Assembly: GCA_964389755.1 (NCBI GenBank)
Contig: CAYMEW010000004.1
Span: 1 to 64,000, forward strand
DNA length: 64,000 nucleotides
DNA from: JBBSUQ01 sp964389755
GTDB taxonomy: Bacteria; Bacteroidota; Bacteroidia; Flavobacteriales_D; Crocinitomicaceae
Direction of reading: 5' to 3'
Both the position numbers and the translations under genes were made by a program. Below, piece after piece: positions 35,851 through 44,631 of the stretch (position 1 is the first letter of the stretch; each line of letters opens with the position of its first letter). Below the pieces are notes generated by a model. The model made no database searches. It worked only from the letters and a program-made list of their open reading frames with translations, and was not told where the DNA came from.

Positions 35851-38800
35851 CTAAGCGATGGCGGGCAATTCGACGTGAAAAACGGTTCCTTCGTGCTCGG
35901 TGCTCTCGTACCAGATGGAGCCCCGGTGGTTCTCGACGATCTGTTTGACCATGGCCAGTCCGAGACCTGTACCGGTGGACTTCGTCGTAAAGTACGGTTT
36001 GAAAAGGTTGTCGCGCACATCCGGCGGAATTCCGCTGCCGTTATCGGATACGGATACGCGGATGAGTTCGTCTTCCCGGGACACGCGCAGGTGTACCTTT
36101 CCGTGTCTTCCTTCGGGAATCGCCTGGATCGCATTTTTAATGAGGTTGTTGAAGACGCGTACGAAGAGGTTTCGATCGGCCATTACAAAAGCCTGTTCCA
36201 CGCTGCTTTCGAGGGATATTTCGACTTCGTCCTGCTCGCGGAACACCTCGATCACGTTGCGGATGACGGGTATGAGGTCTGTTCGTTCTTCATTGGCGCG
36301 CGGCATTTTTGCGAAGTTGGAGAATTCGTTGGCAATGCGGGTAAGCGCATCGATCTGTTCGATCACGGATTCGGCGACGCGTTTGAGTTTTTCGGCCGAT
36401 TGCGGGTCTGCCGGATCGAAGACGCGTTGTAAATGCTGAATACTGAGCTTCATGGGTGTAAGCGGGTTCCTGATCTCATGCGCAACCTGTTTGGCCATTT
36501 CGCGCCAGGCGGATTCCCGTTCGCTTTGTGCGAGCTGATCAGCGGTATATTCGAGTTCTTCGAGTTTTTGATTATAATCTTTTACAAGTGCCCCGATCTC
36601 ATCGTTCTTGTCGTAGTTGATAACCTGGTTCCCCTTTCCGAAGCGAATGCGGGAGAAACTTTCCTGCAGGAGCCTCAGCGGTGCCGTGACCCAACTCGAT
36701 ACGAAGATTGCCGTGACCACCGAAATGGCAAGCAGGAGCATGAACACGTTGATGATGGCCACGAGGAATTGCTGGATCTGGTTCTCGAATTCTTTTTGCT
36801 GCCCGAAGTGCTGCAGGTTGAGGTATCCGATCAGGTCGCCGTCGTTGTTAAAGAAAGGCAGGTAGGCCGAAGTGTAGGCGAGCCTGCCGATACTTTCCTG
36901 GTGAATAAACTCACTTTTACGCCGGAAACGCATATTCTTGTAAGCCATGGGGTTCATTTGTTCACTGAGGAGCCCGACATTAAAGATGCGCGGGCGGGAG
37001 GAGGCCACGAGGTAACCGCGCGGGTTGTAAAAGTTGATGTCGGTGACGAAAACGCGTGCGAAACGCTGGAGCCAGAATTCGGTGTAATTGCCGTTGGCGT
37101 TGAGTTCGGGAATGCTATATGCCCCGATCTTCGGGGTCAGTTCCATGCGCACGGAATTGAGCTTTTCGCTGATCACCTCGTTCGTGTATTCGTTGTACTG
37201 GTTGCGTACGAAGATGCCGCTGCCCCAGCCGAAGCCGAGCAGGGAAAGAAACACCAGTCCGACAAGCGCAAGCTGGATTTTCACGGAAAGGGTGAGTGCG
37301 GAGAACGCTTCGCGTCGTTTGCTGCGGAAGAGAAAAGGCAGGAGCAGGATTCCGAAGAAACAGAAAATATATGAGAAGGAAGTAAGCAATTCAACCCAGC
37401 CGAAGTTCCGCGCTGAAATAATGACAAATTCGCGGGGCGATTTTTTGAGAATGTAATGGCTGTAGCCGTCGTAATCCGAAAAGCCGGTTTCTATGTGACG
37501 CCCACGACGAATGGTTCGGACGAATGAAGGGTAATTAAAGCTGCCGTAACGGATGACGAGTTGCGCATTATAATACCGCGCGACGGAGTAATTCTCGAGG
37601 GAATTCATGACCCGGGCCTTTTCCGGGATGAGCAGTTGCGGAAAGCCGATCTCTTCCGGGAGTTTTTTGGATTTGAGGGTGATAATGAGGATGCCTTTGC
37701 TGTTCTCTTTGCCCGTGAGCTCCTGCCGGACAATGTAGGAATAGCTATCCGTATTGTCGCGGATAAAGTACATGTGCGGGTTGATCTCGGACGGTACGCC
37801 GTGCCGGGCAATGATGCGTGCAAATTCGTCGTAGCTACTGGCGCGTTCTTCGGGGAGGTCTATGAGCGGTTTCCCGTTTTCGTCGAAAAGGAAAAATTCC
37901 ATTTCGTAGCGTTCCCAGAAATTATTGAACACGCGTCTTTCAAGTCCTTCCTGGAACTCGGTTTGCCCGATGTTTACCGGATGCAGGAGCATTCTTTGCA
38001 GGAAGTTATCGGCTTTGAGGGTGGGAAGCACGTTGTTGTATTCGACTTCGGTGAGGATGTCCTGGTCGGTGGCCAGCTGGTTGGCGAAGAGCACGCGTTC
38101 TGAGCGTTCTTTGCGTTTGTTGAATTCGGCGAGGTTAAAAGCGGTGACGCCGGCGAAGAGCAGCAGGTAAACAAGCCCGAGTCCGTAGATCCCGGAGCGT
38201 TTTTCGCGGTAGATCTCATAGCAGAGCAGCCCCATGAGCAGCAGCGGAAATATCGAAGCAACGAAGAGTCTGTACCCGGCATTGATCTCGAGCAGGAAAT
38301 AGACGAAGCCGCAAACAAAAGCGGTAACGGCCAGGCGGCTCCCGATCACACCGTTTCTCCGGATGGTGGAAATGGTCACGGCGAGCAGGCGGAAGTAGGC
38401 AAAAAAGAGTACCCCGAGGCTGAGCATGGCGAGCAGGGAAAACACGTCGAGCTTGAACAGCTTGTCGATCACCAGTGGGATGGACGAGTTCTCGATGAGT
38501 CCCTCGCTGATGTAGAGGTAGAGGTCCCAGACCGGGAATGCGGCCAGGAACAGCAGGATGGCGAGCCATTTGACGGACCTGCTTTTCGGACTGTCACGCA
38601 GGAAGCGGATGAGTGCGAAAAAGACATAGCAGATCACGATCACGTTGATGAGGTACTCGCCGAAGTTCGGGAACCATTCGCTGGAACCGTAGAGGCTCGA
38701 CTGAAACACAAGGTTGTCCTTCATGAACGCAAGCCAGTTAAATTCGAGTGACAGTATACGCATCAGCAGCAGTATTCCGGCAGACGCAAGTATTCCCCAC

Positions 38801-39477
38801 CGCCGAACGGAAAGAATATTGAAAAACAGTGTCAGCCAGGCAGCGATCATGGCGAGCAGTGCGGCCAGCAGGATCAGCGAGCGCGCCTTTGAAAGTTGCT
38901 GCCCGGTATTGGGGATCACGGAGAAGAGGTATTCGCCTTTTTCGGACAGCACCGGGTAGCCCGATGCAGGATCGAGGCTGAGCTGTGCCTGGTTATTAAA
39001 GTGCAGGTGTGGCGCAAAGTCGTTGTGCAGGTCTGCGTTGGTGTAGGCAAAGTCGTATTTGATGAGAAAGGAAGCGCAAAGCGTCATGTTCTCGGTTTCG
39101 GTCATCCGGCAGAAGTACCAGCCGTTTTGCAGGTGCACGATGCCTTCGGCCGGGTAATGGATGTCTGCGAAGCGCATGACGGGCAGCTGGTTGGTGTTCC
39201 AGAAGACGAGCGAATCATTGCGGTAAATGTGCAGGTAAAATTCAGGATCGGCCTGCATTTCCCTGCGAACGGCCCTCAGGCCGCGGAGGTAGACTGTCTG
39301 GCGCGAAAGTTCGAGAAAATGATCCAGTTCGTGCTGTCGTTGGCGGAGGTCATCGCCGAGGTGTGCCACCTGTTTTTCGTAATCTTCGGAGAGGTAGGCG
39401 CGGCAACTAATCAGGAAGAGGCCTGTGGTAAGCAGGGAAAGCAGGAGGAGCCGATATTTCCGGATGGCTCTCAGCAC
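35851..39477 (-). CDS. Large membrane sensor histidine kinase (NtrY-like)
   Basis: A 1208-residue kinase. After a first helix (about 8-25) and a ~170-residue periplasmic region come some eight helices (about 200-460), a second periplasmic region and two helices near 715-790. A third periplasmic region precedes a last helix at about 930-955. A HAMP-like region leads to the HisKA box HEIRNPLTPMKLSIQHL. The ATPase shows NLIKNAIQAIP, DNGSGIP and GTGLGLAMVK. The architecture resembles NtrY but has far more membrane segments. The signal sensed is unknown and no response regulator is adjacent. Its start overlaps the uridine kinase stop by seven bases. Confidence 0.9.
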   Translation of the reverse strand: MLRAIRKYRLLLLSLLTTGLFLISCRAYLSEDYEKQVAHLGDDLRQRQHELDHFLELSRQTVYLRGLRAVRREMQADPEFYLHIYRNDSLVFWNTNQLPVMRFADIHYPAEGIVHLQNGWYFCRMTETENMTLCASFLIKYDFAYTNADLHNDFAPHLHFNNQAQLSLDPASGYPVLSEKGEYLFSVIPNTGQQLSKARSLILLAALLAMIAAWLTLFFNILSVRRWGILASAGILLLMRILSLEFNWLAFMKDNLVFQSSLYGSSEWFPNFGEYLINVIVICYVFFALIRFLRDSPKSRSVKWLAILLFLAAFPVWDLYLYISEGLIENSSIPLVIDKLFKLDVFSLLAMLSLGVLFFAYFRLLAVTISTIRRNGVIGSRLAVTAFVCGFVYFLLEINAGYRLFVASIFPLLLMGLLCYEIYREKRSGIYGLGLVYLLLFAGVTAFNLAEFNKRKERSERVLFANQLATDQDILTEVEYNNVLPTLKADNFLQRMLLHPVNIGQTEFQEGLERRVFNNFWERYEMEFFLFDENGKPLIDLPEERASSYDEFARIIARHGVPSEINPHMYFIRDNTDSYSYIVRQELTGKENSKGILIITLKSKKLPEEIGFPQLLIPEKARVMNSLENYSVARYYNAQLVIRYGSFNYPSFVRTIRRGRHIETGFSDYDGYSHYILKKSPREFVIISARNFGWVELLTSFSYIFCFFGILLLPFLFRSKRREAFSALTLSVKIQLALVGLVFLSLLGFGWGSGIFVRNQYNEYTNEVISEKLNSVRMELTPKIGAYSIPELNANGNYTEFWLQRFARVFVTDINFYNPRGYLVASSRPRIFNVGLLSEQMNPMAYKNMRFRRKSEFIHQESIGRLAYTSAYLPFFNNDGDLIGYLNLQHFGQQKEFENQIQQFLVAIINVFMLLLAISVVTAIFVSSWVTAPLRLLQESFSRIRFGKGNQVINYDKNDEIGALVKDYNQKLEELEYTADQLAQSERESAWREMAKQVAHEIRNPLTPMKLSIQHLQRVFDPADPQSAEKLKRVAESVIEQIDALTRIANEFSNFAKMPRANEERTDLIPVIRNVIEVFREQDEVEISLESSVEQAFVMADRNLFVRVFNNLIKNAIQAIPEGRHGKVHLRVSREDELIRVSVSDNGSGIPPDVRDNLFKPYFTTKSTGTGLGLAMVKQIVENHRGSIWYESTEHEGTVFHVELPAIA

Positions 39478-40094
39478 CTGCTCATTTCGGTTTGCATACG
39501 TTTATCGATCTCGCGCACGAGTCGCTGGAAATCTTCATCTGCGCGGCTGTCGTTGTGAAAGCGGAAGTGTGCTTCGCTTTCGTAGGGAAGCAGAAAATTC
39601 TCATAGCAGGGAATCACGTGATTATGCCACTGGTAAAGAATGGCTTCACGGGAGTATCCGCGTGTTTCCTGGTCCCGATACAAGCGGCGATCAAGCTGAA
39701 TGTCCGGGTCCACATCGATAAAGACCGAAAAGTCCAGATTTTGACGCACGCGTTCATAATGAAAGAGGAAGAGTCCTTCGACGATAATAAGTTCCGAGGG
39801 ATCAATCGTGATAAGCACCGTTTTATCGGGTGGTGCGTTGAAATGATATTCGCGCACTTCGATGGCCTGGCCGGAGGCGAGTTTTTCGAGATCGTCGGAC
39901 AGGTGCTGCTCGTTCAGGGCCGAAGGCAGGTCGAAGTTTACCTCGCCGTTGGCGTCCACGAATTGTTCCCGCAGGGGTTTGTAGTAGTTGTCCATGGAAA
40001 AAATAGACGGCCTGAGTTCCTTGTAATACGCAGACAGTCGTTTGAGTAATGTTGTTTTTCCGGAACCGCTTCCGCCACAAATACCAATGATCAT
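39471..40094 (-). CDS. udk: Uridine kinase
   Basis: A 207-residue P-loop nucleoside kinase that phosphorylates uridine and cytidine in pyrimidine salvage. Walker A is GGSGSGKTT at the N-terminus. FSMDNYYKPL and the YHFNAPPDKT segment are family landmarks, and IIVEGLFLFHYERVR matches the core strand. It overlaps the exported unknown gene by four bases upstream and the kinase gene by seven bases downstream, so the three genes are probably co-translated. Confidence 0.93.
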   Translation of the reverse strand: MIIGICGGSGSGKTTLLKRLSAYYKELRPSIFSMDNYYKPLREQFVDANGEVNFDLPSALNEQHLSDDLEKLASGQAIEVREYHFNAPPDKTVLITIDPSELIIVEGLFLFHYERVRQNLDFSVFIDVDPDIQLDRRLYRDQETRGYSREAILYQWHNHVIPCYENFLLPYESEAHFRFHNDSRADEDFQRLVREIDKRMQTEMSRC

Positions 40095-41323
40095 TTTCTT
40101 ATAAATTCGAATTTAACATCTCCTGACCGGTTGAGCTGACTTCGGTCGAAGAAAAGCTTACCGGCCGGCAAAATTAATGCAAATTCCGAGGTTCTTTCCG
40201 GGATGAGGTAACGCCCGGGGTTAAATACGAGGTTTTTTGAATAGGGAATGACGTTCACCGCCATGCTCTGATCGAAGGGTAAAAAGATCACCCGATCGTC
40301 ATTTCCCTCGTCGAGGTGGACGCCGAGACCTTCGTTAAGTGCATAAACACCGAGCTTCGTCCCTTTTTTCGGTGCTTCCCCGAGCGGCTGCGTACGCAGT
40401 TTTTCCCAGGATCCTGCATTCCAGTTCCACAGGCCGAGCATGCGCTTACCGTTCTCCGATTCAATCGCTGTGAGGTATAGTTTCCCGTTCACGGTACGCA
40501 GGATGCCTTGTTCGGAAGTCGCTTCATTGTCCAGGTAATTATTTCCGGTGGTGCCAAACCCGGTATTGCTGATCATTTCCAGGTCTGCTTTCGGCATGTC
40601 TACAAAAGAGGTTTCTTTGAGTTCTGCTTTGGAAGTGTAGCGTTTGATCGCCCAGCCTGCCTTTTTATCGATGACGTCCCGTGCTGCAAAAAGTACATCT
40701 TCGCCGTCGAAGCCAATGTATTTCCAGGTACCGATGCGCTCATTTTTCAGTTCATCTTCCGTTTTTTCACCGAGTACCACGCCATAGGTAAGCCTGTTAT
40801 GGTGTGTCATGAAGACCGCGATCTGCGTATATTTCTTTTCTTTTTTGTCGTGATGTATAAAGAGGTGGACAAGTGCTTTGTCCGTTACCACGATATCCTG
40901 TACGCGGGTATCTTCCGGCAGGAAATTTCCAAGCCTTTTGAAGAGCGTGAGCAGATCGGAGGACGAAGATTTCACCGTTCCCGCTTCATTCAGCTGGTTG
41001 AACGAGTATTTATTATCCTGCAGTTCGAGGTTGTCGAGGAAATAGACATACCGCGTATTTTCCCCGTAGATCATGTAATATTCGAATCCTTTGGGGTTGA
41101 AACTCTGGTTCCAGACGCTTGCCGGCTGATCGGTTACGAGCGTCATGTACACTTTGCGTGTATTCTGATCGGGGTCGCTGTTAAAGAGAATGGCGCCCAT
41201 TCCTTTCCATTCGACGATATCGCTGAAGGGATAGTTTTCGGCGGGAATCGTGATCGTTTCCTGGGACTGAGAAGAAAATGAGAGGAGCGTGAAGAGCAGC
41301 AACAAAAGCTTTGAGAATCGCAT
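40091..41323 (-). CDS. Exported protein of unknown function
   Basis: A 410-residue protein that I do not recognise. It has a signal peptide (MRFSKLLLLLFTLLSFSSQ) and no lipobox or membrane helix after it. The body is rich in beta-prone, aromatic and charged segments (WKYIGFDGEDVLFAARDVID, FNPGRYLIPERTSEFALILP), and several segments read like beta-propeller or sandwich strands. No T9SS sorting domain is seen, so it likely stays in the periplasm or outer membrane. Overlap with udk and the sensor kinase suggests expression with them; a ligand-binding partner for the kinase is only speculation. Confidence 0.75.
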   Translation of the reverse strand: MRFSKLLLLLFTLLSFSSQSQETITIPAENYPFSDIVEWKGMGAILFNSDPDQNTRKVYMTLVTDQPASVWNQSFNPKGFEYYMIYGENTRYVYFLDNLELQDNKYSFNQLNEAGTVKSSSSDLLTLFKRLGNFLPEDTRVQDIVVTDKALVHLFIHHDKKEKKYTQIAVFMTHHNRLTYGVVLGEKTEDELKNERIGTWKYIGFDGEDVLFAARDVIDKKAGWAIKRYTSKAELKETSFVDMPKADLEMISNTGFGTTGNNYLDNEATSEQGILRTVNGKLYLTAIESENGKRMLGLWNWNAGSWEKLRTQPLGEAPKKGTKLGVYALNEGLGVHLDEGNDDRVIFLPFDQSMAVNVIPYSKNLVFNPGRYLIPERTSEFALILPAGKLFFDRSQLNRSGDVKFEFIRK

Positions 41324-41393
41324 ATTCTGTATAAATTTAGAGCACTGTTTTTGTAAAAATAGAAGTTATCGTTTAAATTTAAGGTCTAATTCC

Positions 41394-42026
41394 ATGAATA
41401 TGAAAAAAATCGTGATCGTCCTTCCGGTATTGCTCGGCCTCTTCGTGCTGGCTACTTCCGGGAAGGATAAAGAGCCCATTTCGATCGGCGCGAAGGCTCC
41501 GTTGGCGGATGTACGCATGACGAGTACGGACGGCGGAAATTATGCGCTGAACGATCTTGCCGGAGAGAATGGCTTGCTCGTGATCTTTTCCTGCAATACC
41601 TGCCCGTTCGTGGTTGGTAACGAATCCTTCGAGGGCTGGGAGCGCCAGTACAACGACCTTTTCCGCGAAGCGCAGGCGAATGGTTTCGGGATGGTGTTGC
41701 TCAATGCCAATGAGGCGAAGCGCGACCATGACGACTCGTTTGAGGCGATGAAGATGCGTTCCGAAGAAAAGAATTACGACATGCATTACCTGGTGGACAG
41801 TGATTCGAAGCTGGCCAATGCCTTCGGGGCAAAAACCACGCCACACGTATTCCTGTTCGATGCCGATATGAAACTTGTGTATACGGGCACGATCGACAAT
41901 GGCTGGGACACTTCCCGCGAAGAAACGATCCCTTATCTCACAAATGCGATCCGTGCACTGGTGGATGAACAGCCGGTTCCGATCGAAACAACACCTCCGA
42001 GAGGTTGTAGTATTAAACGTAAATAA
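41394..42026 (+). CDS. Exported thioredoxin-fold (redoxin) protein
   Basis: About 210 residues with an N-terminal signal or anchor (MNMKKIVIVLPVLLGLFVLA) and an AhpC/TSA-like thioredoxin fold. The active-site segment is FSCNTCPFVVGN, with two cysteines in a CxxC arrangement. The cis-Pro region is AKTTPHVFLFD. The C-terminal PPRGCSIKRK tail is also typical of this Bacteroidota subgroup. It probably acts as a periplasmic thiol oxidoreductase or peroxidase. The start could be either of two ATGs six bases apart; a longer frame from 41289 runs into the divergent gene. The T9SS protease follows after six bases. Confidence 0.85.
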   Translation: MNMKKIVIVLPVLLGLFVLATSGKDKEPISIGAKAPLADVRMTSTDGGNYALNDLAGENGLLVIFSCNTCPFVVGNESFEGWERQYNDLFREAQANGFGMVLLNANEAKRDHDDSFEAMKMRSEEKNYDMHYLVDSDSKLANAFGAKTTPHVFLFDADMKLVYTGTIDNGWDTSREETIPYLTNAIRALVDEQPVPIETTPPRGCSIKRK

Positions 42027-42032
42027 ACTCCA

Positions 42033-44321
42033 ATGAAGAAAACTATTACTGTTGTACTCGCACTAATCACCGGGTTTTCCATGGCTCAGACCTTTGACGC
42101 CGGGAAGCCTATGACCTTTAATCCGAAGGTTAAGAAAACGACCACGTTCTTCGAGACGCCCGGCCTCGATCATACGGCGGAGATCGCCCGTGACGAAGCG
42201 GAACGCGCTCAAACCCAGCATAAGCTCTACCGCTTCGGGAAAGAGTTCGAGACAGATGTAAACCTGTCCGACGAAGCGCTGGCGACGATGTTGCCGAACG
42301 GCGATAAACTGTATCAGTACGGGGTGTACTGCCCGGGAGCGCTTTCCGTCAACGTGGTATTCGACGAATTCCGGCTTACGCCCGGGTCTTCCGTAAAGCT
42401 GGCAGCTTATGACGGCACGGATTTCATCGGTTCGTACACGAGTCTGAATAACAACCAGAACGACGTGCTCGGTTCCGAAGTGGTCTTTGCAGACCGTATC
42501 ATCATCGAGTTGCTCGTTCCGAAAGGCTATGAGGACAAGAACCAGTTGCACCTCGGAACGGTTGTGTACGGCTATCGTGACATCAACCAGCTGGCGAAGG
42601 AACTAAATACTTCCGGCGACTGTAACGTGGATGTGAACTGTCCGGCAGGAGCCGGCTGGGAGCCGCAGCGCAATTCCGTGGCGATGATCCTGGTGACCAG
42701 TGCCCTGTGTACCGGTTCACTTGTGAACAACACTTCCGGTACGGTAATCCCGTATTTTTTAACGGCAAACCACTGTTCGGGCAACCCGGCCAACTGGGTA
42801 TTCCGTTTTCGCTGGGAAGCGCCTGTAGGGCAAACCTCCTGTGCGACCACGGCCAATTCAGGGAACGGACCGGAGAACATGAATGTGAACGGTGCCGTGT
42901 TACGCGCAAACAATTCTATTTCCGATTTCAGGCTGCTTGAACTCAATACCGCGCCGAATCCGGCGTGGGGTATTTACTATAACGGCTGGGATCATTCCGA
43001 TGCACTGACCGTGTCCACCGGTACGGGAATTCATCACCCGGACGGCGATATCAAGAAGATCTGTCGTGAGAATGACGCGCTTACGCACCTGACGACGAGT
43101 TTTAACGGCAACCCGAATACTGAAATGTGGCGTATTGCCAACTGGGATATCGGTGTTACGGAACCAGGTTCTTCCGGTTCCCCGCTCTTTGATCAGAATC
43201 ACCGCGTGATCGGGGTACTTTCCGGCGGAGCAGCGGCCTGCAGCGGAACGAATGACAATAACCAGTACGATATGTACGGACGTTTCGGTATCGGCTGGGA
43301 CGGTGGCTCCGGTTCGACGGCGTCTACACGTCTGCGTGACTGGCTCGATCCTTCCAATACCGGTTCGAACACCCTCGACGGGGTGGATCCGGCAGGTCCG
43401 CCGGCAGCGAATGACGGGGGACTGAGTTCTCCCCAGAACGTATCCGGAACAATTTGCGGAACAAGCATTACTCCCGAAGTTACGATCGTTAATAACGGAT
43501 CGGCCATACTTACTTCGGCAACGATTACGTACAGCTACGACGGCGGAGCGGCACAGATCTATACCTGGAACGGTTCCCTGAACCAGTATGCATCGGAAAC
43601 GGTTACACTTCCGACCGTTGTACTTACGGGTGGAGCACACACCTTCGAAGCCACGGTGTCTAACCCCAACGGAACGACGGACGAAAATAACCTGAACGAT
43701 GAGGTTAGTTCTTCGTTTACAGTGGTAGACAACGGTTCTTTCGTGACTCTGAACCTGCAACTGGATTGCTACGGAGAAGAGACGACCTGGGAATTACGCG
43801 ACAATGTAACAAACGCTTTGCTGTATAGTGGAGGACCTTACGAGTTTTCAAATAATCCGCCGCTGGAGCAGGCCCAGTTTTGTTTACAGGCCGACGGTTG
43901 TTACAAGTTTACCATTTTCGATGATTACGGTGATGGAATGACTTCTACAAACTGTTCTTCGGGAAGTTACACGATCACCAGTTCCACAGGTGCCGTACTG
44001 GCTGAAATAAGTGAGCAGGATGCCGACTTCGGAACGGAAGATACACAGACCTTCTGCCTCGGAACGAGTGGTATTCATGAGATCACTCCGGATGCGATCA
44101 AGCTTTACCCGAACCCGGCGAATGATCTTTTGAACTATCAAACGGCTTCGGCCAGCGTGCAACGGGTGGAGATCTACAGTGTTACCGGGCAACTGGTACT
44201 CACGCATACGGCTGAGTCACAAAACGGAACGATCAACGTGGCAGCGCTGAATGCGGGCATGTACATAGTGAAGTTCCATACTGAACGCGGAATCGCGATC
44301 AAGCAAGTGGCGATCGAATAA
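42033..44321 (+). CDS. Secreted trypsin-like serine protease with T9SS type A sorting domain
   Basis: A 762-residue protease resembling lysyl endopeptidases. It has a signal peptide (MKKTITVVLALITGFSMAQ) and a propeptide of about 190 residues. The chymotrypsin-fold domain holds His247 (LTANHCSG), Asp298 (SDFRLLEL) and Ser381 (PGSSGSPLF), all in place. A CARDB-like and a jelly-roll-like region (DDYGDGM) follow. The last ~75 residues are a type A sorting domain (LYPNPANDLLN, GMYIVKFHTERG). It is predicted to be exported and released or anchored by the type IX system for protein feeding. It is followed by a strong terminator. Confidence 0.93.
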   Translation: MKKTITVVLALITGFSMAQTFDAGKPMTFNPKVKKTTTFFETPGLDHTAEIARDEAERAQTQHKLYRFGKEFETDVNLSDEALATMLPNGDKLYQYGVYCPGALSVNVVFDEFRLTPGSSVKLAAYDGTDFIGSYTSLNNNQNDVLGSEVVFADRIIIELLVPKGYEDKNQLHLGTVVYGYRDINQLAKELNTSGDCNVDVNCPAGAGWEPQRNSVAMILVTSALCTGSLVNNTSGTVIPYFLTANHCSGNPANWVFRFRWEAPVGQTSCATTANSGNGPENMNVNGAVLRANNSISDFRLLELNTAPNPAWGIYYNGWDHSDALTVSTGTGIHHPDGDIKKICRENDALTHLTTSFNGNPNTEMWRIANWDIGVTEPGSSGSPLFDQNHRVIGVLSGGAAACSGTNDNNQYDMYGRFGIGWDGGSGSTASTRLRDWLDPSNTGSNTLDGVDPAGPPAANDGGLSSPQNVSGTICGTSITPEVTIVNNGSAILTSATITYSYDGGAAQIYTWNGSLNQYASETVTLPTVVLTGGAHTFEATVSNPNGTTDENNLNDEVSSSFTVVDNGSFVTLNLQLDCYGEETTWELRDNVTNALLYSGGPYEFSNNPPLEQAQFCLQADGCYKFTIFDDYGDGMTSTNCSSGSYTITSSTGAVLAEISEQDADFGTEDTQTFCLGTSGIHEITPDAIKLYPNPANDLLNYQTASASVQRVEIYSVTGQLVLTHTAESQNGTINVAALNAGMYIVKFHTERGIAIKQVAIE

Positions 44322-44354
44322 GGCTGAAGCTATTCGTTTTTAAAATACCGTAAA

Positions 44355-44386
44355 GGTCGTTTGCCAGCCGGCAGACGGCCTTTTTT
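44355..44386 (+). terminator. Rho-independent terminator after the T9SS protease gene
   Basis: An 11-bp stem with two G-T wobbles (44355-44365 with 44370-44380), a four-base loop and six T's. On the other strand it lies directly after the hemD-like remnant, so it may once have served both convergent genes. Confidence 0.85.
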
Positions 44387-44388
44387 CG

Positions 44389-44445
44389 TTAGAGGACTTG
44401 CGCCAGTTCTTCGAAGGAGGCGTTTAGGCGGTTAAAGACTTCTAT
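44389..44445 (-). pseudogene. Remnant of the 3' end of a hemD-like gene
   Basis: Read on the minus strand, this fragment encodes IEVFNRLNASFEELAQVL and a stop. The intact hemD ends in ENASFEELAALTFK, and at the DNA level 24 bases are shared with one mismatch. Only the last few codons (to about 44425) look hemD-derived; the bases beyond may belong to the inserted DNA. I read it as the displaced original end of hemD. Confidence 0.6.
44402..44425. repeat. Left copy of the 24-bp direct repeat flanking the island
   Basis: It matches 51109-51132 at 23 of 24 positions and in the same orientation; the single difference is G here against A at 51113. The centre is the 8-bp palindrome CTTCGAAG (44409-44416). 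Confidence 0.9.
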
Positions 44446-44539
44446 TTATTATGTCGAAAAACAAAGTTAAATACATTAAGGGGGTAGTTTTATTTGTCAT
44501 TAGATGCTTTAGTTTATTTTTTTTCACCTAAAAAATTCC

Positions 44540-44547
44540 TATGTTTG
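44540..44547 (+). promoter_or_regulatory. -7 promoter box of the island operon
   Basis: TATGTTTG is an exact TAnnTTTG match. It predicts a leader of about 80 bases, much longer than those of nearby core genes, with a terminator-like hairpin inside it. Confidence 0.5.
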
Positions 44548-44600
44548 AAAATCAATGAGAACAGTGCGGCATCGATAGGTCGTACTTAATTTATTAACCC

Positions 44601-44622
44601 GCCCCTAAATCAGGGCTTTTTT
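44601..44622 (+). terminator. Terminator-like hairpin in the leader of the island operon
   Basis: GCCCCT and AGGGC pair around a short AAATC loop (with one bulged C) and are followed by six T's. The hairpin ends only nine bases before the ATG at 44632 and downstream of the -7 box, so it may act as an attenuator. It could also be a relic terminator of a lost upstream gene. Confidence 0.5.
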
Positions 44623-44631
44623 AATTCTTTT

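Larger units (their letters stand above)
44387..44631. other. Intergenic region ahead of the island operon
   Basis: About 245 bp that hold, in order, the hemD-like remnant with the left direct repeat, an AT-rich segment (44440-44540), a -7 box (TATGTTTG), and a terminator-like hairpin just before the ATG at 44632. No gene of its own was seen. Confidence 0.7.

Noticed and set aside
36433..37374. 313-codon plus-strand frame opposite the sensor kinase
   Set aside because: Long because of the codon bias of the real gene on the other strand. Acidic, motif-free translation and no promoter.
42900..43760. 286-codon minus-strand frame inside the T9SS protease gene
   Set aside because: The sense frame has a complete catalytic triad and sorting domain, so the antisense frame is a shadow.
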